Both the position numbers and the translations under genes were made by a program. Shown piece by piece: positions 18,957-26,471 of a stretch of DNA of 64,000 bases (its first letter is position 1; every line of letters begins with the position of its first letter). The notes beneath the pieces are model-generated. The model saw only the letters and a program-made list of their open reading frames with translations. It did no database searches and had not been told where the DNA came from. Source of the DNA: Listeria sp. PSOL-1 (GTDB lineage Bacteria > Bacillota > Bacilli > Lactobacillales > Listeriaceae); the NCBI RefSeq assembly GCF_902806445.1, contig NZ_LR760298.1:124001-188000 (forward strand), read 5' to 3'.

Positions 18957-19349
18957 GTGGAAATTAAAACAAATCAAATCATTGTTGAAAAATATAACTT
19001 TGAAACCATTTTAGCGAAGCAAGAACAAGTGGAGAACACAGTAAGAGTAGAGATTAATGAAGTTGAACCTACTTCCGATGATAAGTCAATTTTAGAGGAA
19101 GGGAAGCTTTTTAAAATTGACGTTCCATTTGATCTGATTTTACCGCAATTCAAGATTAATGGACAAATTAGTCGTATTGTGCAATTAGTTGACTTCTTCG
19201 GCCAAGGTAATGAGTTAGGAGAAGAGCTCATTCAAGAGCTTTCTAAGCCTTTGATTTCTTATATTACACGCTTGACGTATGAGGTGTCTGAGATTGCATT
19301 TGATGCACCAGGAATTGATTTAGATTTTACCGCGAATAATAACGAGTAA
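18957..19349 (+). CDS. DUF1149 family protein
   Basis: This is an acidic soluble protein of 130 residues, well conserved in Listeria and lactic bacteria under DUF1149, with a SecB-like fold pattern of long beta strands (KIDVPFDLILPQFKINGQISRIVQLVDFFG region, about 60-90) ahead of a helix. Function is unknown. The start is GTG at 18957, with GGAGG at 18942-18946. Confidence 0.8.
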   Translation: MEIKTNQIIVEKYNFETILAKQEQVENTVRVEINEVEPTSDDKSILEEGKLFKIDVPFDLILPQFKINGQISRIVQLVDFFGQGNELGEELIQELSKPLISYITRLTYEVSEIAFDAPGIDLDFTANNNE

Positions 19350-19367
19350 AAGATTGGAACAAACTTA

Positions 19368-19437
19368 AAATCGCCCATATTTGCAGGTTTTACAAGGCTT
19401 TCATTAGTCATGACCTGCAAATATGGGCGATTTAGCT
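19368..19437. terminator. Bidirectional terminator
   Basis: Perfect 21-bp arms 19368-19388 and 19413-19433 (AAATCGCCCATATTTGCAGG side) lie between the DUF1149 gene and the convergent gene that ends at 19439. Confidence 0.8.
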
Positions 19438-19438
19438 T

Positions 19439-20272
19439 TTATTCGAAACTACATTTTGTATAGCCGCGCGATTGAGCATCTTTTAATTTGATTTTGGTTT
19501 TACTATTGGAATGATTTAAACCGCGACAATTGGGGGAAAAATGATATTTTTTCCCAGTAGCAGTGATGTAGACTGTACTTCCTTGAGCTTGGCTAGGTTT
19601 AGTTGGTTTTGGCTTGGGTTTAGCAGGCTTAGGTTTAGGTTGTGCTTTTTTTGATGGAACAACAGTTTTTTTAACGGTTGTTTTTTTGCTTGGCTGTACT
19701 TTCACTTGTTTTTGGTCATTTTGCGCGACTTTGCGTGTTTCAGTTGCTAGCTGTGTTTTCTTTTCCTTAGCTAGGCGCTCGTCTTCCACTTTTTTTGCTA
19801 GTGTTTTCTTGTATGTAGGGTTTCCAACAAGCGAAATTACTTGATGATCTTCTTTATTGCCAAGTTTAGTGTAAATCGTAGCGTTTACTTTCGCTTTTTT
19901 TATTGCTGGAATTGTAAAAGCGAATTCCCCATTTTTAGCAGTTGTTATCTTTTGTGCTGTAAAATCCTTGCTTTCGACTCTAACTTCAGCATTTGGAGCC
20001 GTTTTCCCTTTGATGATAACGGTTCCATTATTCGTCGATTTAAACTGATCTTTACTTTCAATTTTGGGGGGAGTAACATTTTTTTTAGCAGATTCTGTTT
20101 TTTGAGTTACTTTTTTATCAGCTTGAACTTCTTCAGTAGCATTTTTTGTGCCACATGCTGATAAAATAGCTAAACAGATGACAAGTAAAACAATAGGTGT
20201 TGTTTTTTTCCATTGCTTTTTAAAAATCATAAAACAAGCAATGAGTGCTAACATAAAAAACAAAACAATCAT
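19439..20272 (-). CDS. Membrane/lipoprotein with Ig-like domain and C-terminal His-Cys metal-type tail
   Basis: The 277-residue product has a first hydrophobic segment (1-18), a basic stretch KKQWKK, and a second segment ending in LSAC, which looks like a lipobox. A later Met (near 20230) would give a classical lipoprotein signal but has no ribosome site. ATG 20272 has AAGGAGTG nine bases upstream. After a charged linker comes an Ig-like beta domain (GTVIIKGKTAPNAEVRVES), then a Lys/Pro/Gln-rich stalk with KPKP repeats. The C-terminal 45-residue module GKKYHFSPNCRGLNHS...KCSFE resembles the end of some secreted nucleases and ComEC-like proteins. It lacks the second Cys of the usual terminal CxxC. 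Function is unknown. Confidence 0.7.
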   Translation of the reverse strand: MIVLFFMLALIACFMIFKKQWKKTTPIVLLVICLAILSACGTKNATEEVQADKKVTQKTESAKKNVTPPKIESKDQFKSTNNGTVIIKGKTAPNAEVRVESKDFTAQKITTAKNGEFAFTIPAIKKAKVNATIYTKLGNKEDHQVISLVGNPTYKKTLAKKVEDERLAKEKKTQLATETRKVAQNDQKQVKVQPSKKTTVKKTVVPSKKAQPKPKPAKPKPKPTKPSQAQGSTVYITATGKKYHFSPNCRGLNHSNSKTKIKLKDAQSRGYTKCSFE

Positions 20273-20281
20273 ACAAAACAC

Positions 20282-20606
20282 TCCTTTTCCTTTTTACTAG
20301 TTCAGCCATCATTTCTGAACTGTATACAGCATACTATAAATAGAATAAAATGAAAAGAATTAAATGAGGGAATTAGGTGAAAAAAAAGATAATTCATTAT
20401 AAATGTATATTTTATTAATGAAATAGAATATAATATAAAGATTTAATCGTATTTTATTTATTATTAAGAGAATAATTGATAATGTATTTAAAATAGTTAT
20501 TAAATACAATATTTTCTAAATAAAAAGTATATTTAACGACATAATTATTTTTTTGTGTTATTATACTTAATGTAAGACGCAGATACTTATAAGGAGGAGA
20601 ATTTTT
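20282..20606. other. AT-rich divergent intergenic region
   Basis: The 325 bp between the minus-strand envelope gene and the protease gene hold only very AT-rich DNA. TATACT at 20562-20567 is a plausible -10 for the protease, without a good -35. GGAGGAG at 20592-20598 is its ribosome site. I see no gene or RNA structure. Confidence 0.5.
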
Positions 20607-21473
20607 ATGAAAAAGGTACAATCTTTAAAACTTTTTGTTGCTTTTGCCATTGCCCTATTAGTTCTGACGCCTAGTTTTTCCACTCATGCCCAGTCAACTA
20701 CGGAAGCACATAAGATCCAGAAAAGGTCAATTTTGCATCCGCCTCACGACTATCGAAATAAAGTCATAGATTCAACAACCCCTACTTTTGCCTCGATTGG
20801 TCTCACAGTTTCACCTGGAAGTGATTCAAATTCCACCTTTAATTTTGAGGGAACGGGATTTGTAGTAGGGAAAAATACGTTTGTAACTAATAATCACGTG
20901 GCAATAAAATTCAGAAATGCAAATCCAATTAACAAAGGTGCCACAAATTCAGCTTGGTTTTATCCAGGAAGAGATGGAGATTATCTTCCGTTTGGCAAGT
21001 TTAAAATCATTGATGTGGCTTATTCGCCAAATGCTGACATTGCTGTAGTGACAGTAGGGAAACAAAATGATCTTCCATACGGGAAAGAGCTAGGAGATGT
21101 GGTTGCGCCATTAAAAGTTAAGAAGTTTTCCACGACAGATAGAAAAGTAACGATTTCAGGTTATCCCGGTGAAAAAAACAAGACACAGTGGTATGATACT
21201 AATCGTGTAGAAATTCATAACTTTGATAATTTAGAATCCCCTACTTTAATGTATGATATTGATACAACGCCTGGACAATCAGGTTCGCCAATTTTTAATA
21301 CTTCCCATGAAGTGGTTGGTGTCCATTCAAACGGTGGCAGAGGCAATAATGGGAATTTACGTAATTTAGGGCAGCGCTTAAATAGCGTAAATTATAATTT
21401 TATCATGAAACGTGTTAATGAAGAGAATCAAAAATTATATACATCTAATGCAGATAGATGGGTCTGGAATTAA
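20607..21473 (+). CDS. Secreted V8-like (glutamyl endopeptidase family) serine protease
   Basis: This is an extracellular serine protease of the trypsin-fold S1B group (staphylococcal V8, Bacillus glutamyl endopeptidases). Signal peptide: residues 1-28, ending STHA. A short propeptide precedes the mature domain. The catalytic triad is H97 (TNNHV), D144 (NADIAV) and S225 in GQSGSP. GVHSNGG with H240 resembles the pocket His that favours Glu at P1. The length, 288 residues, is normal. It is a single gene with its own ribosome site and terminator. Cleavage specificity is inferred. Confidence 0.9.
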   Translation: MKKVQSLKLFVAFAIALLVLTPSFSTHAQSTTEAHKIQKRSILHPPHDYRNKVIDSTTPTFASIGLTVSPGSDSNSTFNFEGTGFVVGKNTFVTNNHVAIKFRNANPINKGATNSAWFYPGRDGDYLPFGKFKIIDVAYSPNADIAVVTVGKQNDLPYGKELGDVVAPLKVKKFSTTDRKVTISGYPGEKNKTQWYDTNRVEIHNFDNLESPTLMYDIDTTPGQSGSPIFNTSHEVVGVHSNGGRGNNGNLRNLGQRLNSVNYNFIMKRVNEENQKLYTSNADRWVWN

Positions 21474-21577
21474 ACTTTTGTACTTAATCTACGGGAAAAA
21501 ATTTTTCTAAATAAAATTTACAATGATCATGCAAAACAGGCTAAAAAGAAATGATATCAAGGTATATTCTTGATTTG

Positions 21578-21640
21578 AAAAAGAGCTTATCACATTTTTG
21601 TAGTGGTCCCAAAAAATTGGGGTGTCATAAGCTCTTTTTT
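21578..21640 (+). terminator. Terminator after the V8-like protease
   Basis: Arms AAAAAGAGCTTAT (21578-21590) and its complement (21627-21639) are followed by T residues; a second small hairpin sits in the loop. Confidence 0.75.
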
Positions 21641-21831
21641 ATTTGCAAAGTTTAGCTAATCGAGTTCAAAAACAAACCATTTTGTACTCCTAATGCCAAA
21701 AATATACGATTATCATATGAAAAGTAAATAAATTAAATAAAAATAGTCCAAAGTGGTAGACCAATGTACATATTATTGTTAGTATGAACCGTAGATGACA
21801 AAATGGTTATTTCATAAAGAAGGTGTTTTTG

Positions 21832-23232
21832 TTGAATAAAAAGTATTTGGTGTTGTGCGTTATTGTTGTCGTTGTTTTAATTGGCGGCCTACTTGGCTTT
21901 AAAGCTTGGCAGAAATCTCAATTCAATAAATCGCGTGAAGCGGCGCTACAACAAGTGGATTCAAAAATGCAACAAGAAGTAAGTAATAAGCACTACACAA
22001 AAGTTGAAAAAAAAGTAAGCGGTGCAGATGTTGTTGCCTATATTCCTCGCCTAAAAGATAAAACCGATAACGTGGGACTTAAAGATGAGATTTTTAAAGC
22101 CGCAGCAGACGAACAAAAAATGATTAGTAAAAAATGGAAAAAAGATGGCATTCTTTTTTATACCTTTAAATATAAGCAGGCAGGAAAGAATACAAGGAGT
22201 GTCATGATGCAACAAGAAGCGTACATTAAAAAAGCTAATCAATTGGAAAAAGTGAATCAAACACCAATTGGCAAGGGCTTTGTTGTTGATAATGATACAG
22301 AGCGTTTACTAAAGTTAAACGATCTTTTCATCAACTGGCCTGATAAAATTGCTGAACTCCGTCGTGTTATGCAAAATGCACTAATGAAAACCAAGCAAAT
22401 ACCATTACAAAACATTCAAGTGCTAGGTAAAGTGGATTATTTAAAAGATTTAGCAACGACTAATTTTGCTTTATCTGATAAAAAATTAATGATTCCAGTG
22501 AGCGTTCCTGGTTATCCAAAAATAAAAACAGCGGATATTGATTTAAGCGATATCGCTGAGCACGTTAATCCTAAATATTTACCAAATGACATTAAACCTT
22601 CTAAAAAGACTGAACCAGTGACTGGGAAAAAAATTGCGTTAACTTTCGACGATGGCCCAAATCCGAAAACGACACCTAAAGTTTTGGAGCTTTTGAAAAA
22701 ATATCATGTTAAGGCTACCTTCTTTGTGCTAGGGAAAGCTGCAAAAGCCCATCCAGATTTGGTTAAAGAAGAGTATGAAGCTGGGCATGAAATTGGAAAT
22801 CATTCTTGGGATCATCCCCAATTAACGAAAAAATCTCCAGAAGAAGTTTCAAGCCAAATTTTAAAAACACAATTCGTTATTTACCAAGCAACAGGCCATT
22901 TTCCAGATTTTGTTCGCCCACCTTATGGAGCTGTTCATAAAGATACGGCTGAAAATATTGGGATTCCAATTGCTCAGTGGAGCGTCGATACAATGGACTG
23001 GAAATTAAAAAAACCGCCCCTTATTACAAATCAAGTCAAAGCGCGTGCCTATGATGGCGCGATTGTCTTAATGCACGATATCCATCCTTTCACATTTGCA
23101 AGTTTGGAAAATACTTTGAAAGAACTAAAAAAACAAGATTACCAGTTTGTAACCGTAAGTGAAATGTTAAAAAGTCAGCCACAAATTGGGCATCAATATT
23201 TTGATAATAATGATGAACGAATTGTGAAATAA
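21832..23232 (+). CDS. pgdA: Peptidoglycan N-acetylglucosamine deacetylase
   Basis: This membrane-anchored enzyme removes acetyl groups from GlcNAc in peptidoglycan, which in Listeria gives lysozyme resistance. From TTG 21832 (GAAGGTG seven bases upstream) the product is 466 residues, the same length as L. monocytogenes PgdA; the GTG at 21823 is part of the ribosome site. The order is an N-terminal membrane segment, about 200 residues of linker domain, then a carbohydrate-esterase-4 domain. Its motifs are TFDDGP (about 271), HSWDH (about 324), RPPYG (about 362), DTMDW and LMHDIH (about 413), which supply the metal-binding Asp-His-His and the catalytic residues. Confidence 0.95.
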   Translation: MNKKYLVLCVIVVVVLIGGLLGFKAWQKSQFNKSREAALQQVDSKMQQEVSNKHYTKVEKKVSGADVVAYIPRLKDKTDNVGLKDEIFKAAADEQKMISKKWKKDGILFYTFKYKQAGKNTRSVMMQQEAYIKKANQLEKVNQTPIGKGFVVDNDTERLLKLNDLFINWPDKIAELRRVMQNALMKTKQIPLQNIQVLGKVDYLKDLATTNFALSDKKLMIPVSVPGYPKIKTADIDLSDIAEHVNPKYLPNDIKPSKKTEPVTGKKIALTFDDGPNPKTTPKVLELLKKYHVKATFFVLGKAAKAHPDLVKEEYEAGHEIGNHSWDHPQLTKKSPEEVSSQILKTQFVIYQATGHFPDFVRPPYGAVHKDTAENIGIPIAQWSVDTMDWKLKKPPLITNQVKARAYDGAIVLMHDIHPFTFASLENTLKELKKQDYQFVTVSEMLKSQPQIGHQYFDNNDERIVK

Positions 23233-23276
23233 CGATTTTGTGAATTTGAGTGAAAGATAATAGATGTTCGAAAAGT

Positions 23277-23322
23277 AAGAGAGCCCCGCTTTAATGTGCG
23301 GATCAAAGTGCTCTCTTTTTTT
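23277..23322 (+). terminator. Terminator after pgdA
   Basis: AAGAGAGC (23277-23284) pairs with GCTCTCTT (23310-23317) around an inner CCGC/GCGG hairpin, with a long T-run. Confidence 0.8.
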
Positions 23323-23378
23323 ATTGTTGAAAGAATGATACAATGAAATGAACAAACAGTGAAAGCGAGCGACGTTTT

Positions 23379-23888
23379 TTGAAAAATAGAAAACAAGTTT
23401 TTTTGATATGCTTCTTAGGAGCATTTGCGATTATGGCAATTTTATTTTACTCTTCTTCTGAAACTTATGAACAGCAATCGATGGTGTCAACGCTAGATAA
23501 AATACTGGCAAAACAACCTTTGAAAGAGCAACTTAGCACGATTCATTTTACATATGGTTCGAGTGAAGTGAGCGTTCAGGCAATGGGTTACAGCAAGTTT
23601 GTTGAGTTTTTTCTGCGTAAGGGAGCCCATTTCTTTACTTATTTTGCAATGGGAATTTTTATTTATACAGGGGTTCGGGGGTATTTTGGTAAAAAGCGTC
23701 TGGCGTTATGGTGCGCGCTTTTGATACCGCTTGTTTTTGCTACAAGCGACGAATTTCATCAGTATTTGACTGGGGGGAGAACACCGCTTGCGCAAGATGT
23801 GATTTTAGATTTTTGTGGAGCGATAATTGGTGTAGCTCTTACAGCACTCATTTGGCGAAAGATAGTAAAAAAACATAATAAAATATAA
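23379..23888 (+). CDS. VanZ family membrane protein
   Basis: A VanZ-like protein of 169 residues with four hydrophobic segments. The conserved VanZ core is present: KGAHFFTYFAMGIF near residue 75, then TSDEFHQYLTGGRTPLAQDVILDFCGAIIG near the C-terminus. The original VanZ gives low-level teicoplanin resistance by an unknown mechanism; most homologues have no known role. The start is TTG 23379 with a weak GAAAGCGAG ribosome site. Confidence 0.88.
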   Translation: MKNRKQVFLICFLGAFAIMAILFYSSSETYEQQSMVSTLDKILAKQPLKEQLSTIHFTYGSSEVSVQAMGYSKFVEFFLRKGAHFFTYFAMGIFIYTGVRGYFGKKRLALWCALLIPLVFATSDEFHQYLTGGRTPLAQDVILDFCGAIIGVALTALIWRKIVKKHNKI

Positions 23889-23950
23889 AAAGCGTCCTGG
23901 TTTTAGCGGCTATGGCTTCTGTCGAAAATCTAAAATCAAGACGCTTTTTA
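23887..23950 (+). terminator. Terminator after the vanZ-like gene
   Basis: AAAAAGCGTC (23887-23896) pairs with GACGCTTTTT (23940-23949), with a branched loop containing further pairing (TTTTAG/CTAAAA). Confidence 0.75.
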
Positions 23951-24129
23951 TTGATATGAATTTTGGAACCGATTACAGTTAAAACAAATATAGTCAAAAA
24001 GTTTAATGACGTTACGGTTTAATAATCTTTAATAATTCTTATAAGTTTTTCGCTCGGAGTTTTTGTCATTTTATTGTAATATGGAATTAATAGCTTGGAA
24101 ATACAAGTGAATAAATTGAGGTGAAAAAA

Positions 24130-25059
24130 ATGGCTCGACATCAAAAAAAGCATAAAGTAAGAAAAGGTCGTATATTTATTACTATTTTATTCGTATTGCT
24201 AATCATTATTGCTGGACTTGCTGTGATCGGTTATTTTCAATATAACTTGAGTTTAAAAGATGCTCAAAAAGAAAGTAAAATGAAAGATTTTGCCTTTAAT
24301 GGCGAAAAAGCACGTGGGGATACGGTAAATGTTCTTTTTATTGGTAGTGATTCACGTGGGAAAGATCAAGGTCGCTCGGATTCCTTAATGATTGCTAGTT
24401 ATAATAAAAAAGCAAAGACACCTAAGCTCATTTCGCTAATGCGTGATACGTATGTAGACATTCCAGGCTATGGTAAAAATAAAATTAACGCTGCTTATTC
24501 CTACGGAGGACCTGAGTTAGTTAGAAAAACAGTAAAAGAAAATTTTGGAATTGATTGTAACTATTATGTAGTTGCTAGCTTTGAAAGTTTTCCAAAAGTT
24601 ATTGATACCCTTGCGCCAAATGGTATCGAAATCACTGCTGAAAAAGATATGTCAGCCAATATTGACGCCAAAATTAAAGCTGGAAAACAAAAGATGGATG
24701 GACATACGTTGTTACAATATGCGCGTTTCCGTCATGATGCAGAAGGCGATTTTGGACGAGTAAGAAGACAACAACAAGTCTTGCAAGCTGTCAAAGAACA
24801 GGCGATATCAGCAACAAGCATTTTCAAGATGCCACGTGTGCTAGGGACCATTCAAGGCTATACAAAAACAGATTTGCCAACTAGCTTGGTGTTAAAAACA
24901 GGAATGGATTTTGCTTTTTCAAGAACACAAGATGTAAAAACACTCACCGTTCCAGTAAAAGGAACATGGGAGAACCAGCGTATTGCTGGGGCTGGAGCTG
25001 TACTACGCATTAATATTGCTGCGAATCAAAAAGCGATTCAACAGTTTTTAAGTGAATAA
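24130..25059 (+). CDS. LytR-CpsA-Psr (LCP) family cell-wall polymer ligase
   Basis: LCP proteins are membrane-anchored transferases that attach wall teichoic acid or other glycopolymers from lipid carriers to peptidoglycan. The 309 residues comprise a short basic N-terminus, one membrane segment (about 15-38), and the extracellular LCP domain. That domain has NVLFIGSDSRG, RSDSLMI, LISLMRDTYVDIPGYGKNKIN and the Arg-rich LLQYARFRHDAEGDFGRVRR block that binds pyrophosphate lipid. ATG 24130 fits the GAGGTG at 24118-24123; the GTG at 24121 lies inside that site. It is monocistronic. Confidence 0.92.
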   Translation: MARHQKKHKVRKGRIFITILFVLLIIIAGLAVIGYFQYNLSLKDAQKESKMKDFAFNGEKARGDTVNVLFIGSDSRGKDQGRSDSLMIASYNKKAKTPKLISLMRDTYVDIPGYGKNKINAAYSYGGPELVRKTVKENFGIDCNYYVVASFESFPKVIDTLAPNGIEITAEKDMSANIDAKIKAGKQKMDGHTLLQYARFRHDAEGDFGRVRRQQQVLQAVKEQAISATSIFKMPRVLGTIQGYTKTDLPTSLVLKTGMDFAFSRTQDVKTLTVPVKGTWENQRIAGAGAVLRINIAANQKAIQQFLSE

Positions 25060-25072
25060 AAAGTTAGCGCCT

Positions 25073-25121
25073 GAGACATGAGCGGAATGAACTCGATTTA
25101 TTTCGCTTATGTCTCAATTTG
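25073..25121 (+). terminator. Terminator after the LCP gene
   Basis: The stem GAGACAT...ATGTCTC (25073-25079 with 25109-25115) contains inner AGCGgAAT/ATTtCGCT pairing; the T tail is weak. Confidence 0.6.
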
Positions 25122-25197
25122 TCTTTAATATCGAAGTTTAAACAGGTGCTTCTTGTGGTATCAGGCAACTAATTGAAGAAATGAGGTGCGATGAAAG

Positions 25198-26199
25198 ATG
25201 AAACAAATTAATCTAAAAACCCGTCCAGTAGGCTTACCAAGTAAAGATACTTTTGAAATAAAAGATGTGAAGCTTAAAGGGATGCAAAGCGGAGATGTGC
25301 ATATTCAGTTGGTCTATTTATCTGTAGATCCTTATTTGCGCGGTAGAATGAACGATACAAAGAGTTATATTCCGCCATTTAAACTAAATGAACCGATTGT
25401 AAGTACTGGCATTGGCAAGGTAGTTAAATCGAAATCCGATGATTTTCTCGAAGGAGATTTTGTAATAGGAAGTGTACCATGGCAAGAAGAAGCCATTTTG
25501 CCAGGCGAAACACTGCAGAAAATCGATCCAGCGGTTGCTAAGTTGCCTGCTTATTTAGGGATCATTGGTATGACAGGCCTTACCGCATATTTTGGTCTAC
25601 TTGATATCGGCCAGCCCGAGCCGGATGAAACGGTAGTTGTTAGTGCTGGGGCAGGAGCAGTTGGTTCAGCTGTCGGACAGATTGCACAAATTAAAGGCGC
25701 ACGTGTAGTTGGAATAGCGGGAAGTGAAGAAAAAATCCATTACATGGTTAACGAACTAGGTTTTGATGTGGGGATAAATTATAAGACAAAAGAATTTAGC
25801 CATAATTTAGCAAAAGCGTGTCCAAATGGAATTGACGTTTATTTTGAAAATGTTGGTGGCAAAGTAAGTGATGCTGTGTGGCCATTATTAAATAAATTTG
25901 CAAGGATACCTGTATGTGGCACGATTTCCTCTTATAATAAGACAGCGGAAGAGGATATGGGCCCGCGTGTACAAAGCTATTTAATTAAATCAAGTGCTAA
26001 AATGCAAGGCTTTACAGTTGGGGATTATGCTGATCAATTTGCAGAAGGTAAAAAGCAGCTAGTGCAATGGCTAGAAGAAGGCAAACTGATCCACAAAGAG
26101 ACACTTGTACATGGATTTGATCAAACGATACCTGCATTTCTATCGTTATTTGACGGTAAGAATATTGGGAAAATCGTTGTAGACGTGAGAGGGAAATAG
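25198..26199 (+). CDS. NADP-dependent oxidoreductase, zinc-free MDR family
   Basis: This cytosolic reductase of 333 residues belongs to the leukotriene B4 dehydrogenase/curcumin reductase (YfmJ/CurA-like) branch of medium-chain reductases. It likely reduces the double bond of alpha,beta-unsaturated carbonyls with NADPH. The N-terminal YLSVDPYLRGRMND, the Rossmann stretch SAGAGAVGSAVGQIA (about 151-165), DVYFENVGG and the C-terminal GKNIGKIVVDV fit. No zinc-binding cysteines are seen. It stands alone, with GAGGTG nine bases before ATG 25198. Confidence 0.9.
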   Translation: MKQINLKTRPVGLPSKDTFEIKDVKLKGMQSGDVHIQLVYLSVDPYLRGRMNDTKSYIPPFKLNEPIVSTGIGKVVKSKSDDFLEGDFVIGSVPWQEEAILPGETLQKIDPAVAKLPAYLGIIGMTGLTAYFGLLDIGQPEPDETVVVSAGAGAVGSAVGQIAQIKGARVVGIAGSEEKIHYMVNELGFDVGINYKTKEFSHNLAKACPNGIDVYFENVGGKVSDAVWPLLNKFARIPVCGTISSYNKTAEEDMGPRVQSYLIKSSAKMQGFTVGDYADQFAEGKKQLVQWLEEGKLIHKETLVHGFDQTIPAFLSLFDGKNIGKIVVDVRGK

Positions 26200-26210
26200 T
26201 TCATTGGGGA

Positions 26211-26377
26211 TATAAATAAAATAAATTAGTGACAAGCGCTTGCAGTTTGTGTTTAAGAAAATTGTCAGACTTCCGGTAGTCGTATGTTCCGCTTCCGGTT
26301 TCTGGCAATCCTCTTAACTGAAACCGCTTTCTCCTAGTTTGTTGTATTCGAAATGCAGAATCTAAGCTCTATTTTTC
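26211..26377 (+). repeat. Dispersed 3'-end palindromic repeat, copy B
   Basis: It starts about 12 bp after the oxidoreductase stop. Arms are at 26254-26269 and 26301-26316, with TTCCGG boxes inside, flanked by GTGACAAGCGC (outer left) and AGTTTGTTGTATTCGAA (outer right), and a T-rich tail. Mismatches in the arms are partly G-T pairs. Confidence 0.8.
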
Positions 26378-26471
26378 CCTAAAAAGTTTTAAGTAGAAAC
26401 CCGCCTTACGATGTATGTTATTATGATAATGATCGGATACACTATTTTTATACATAAAAGGGGGAAAGGTT

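Noticed and set aside
17873-23381. Frequent TTG starts (narG, narH, nreB, pit, pgdA, vanZ-like, marR-like, FNT) as a sign of transfer
   Set aside because: Each has a good or fair ribosome site, and TTG starts are common in this group; not evidence of anything unusual.
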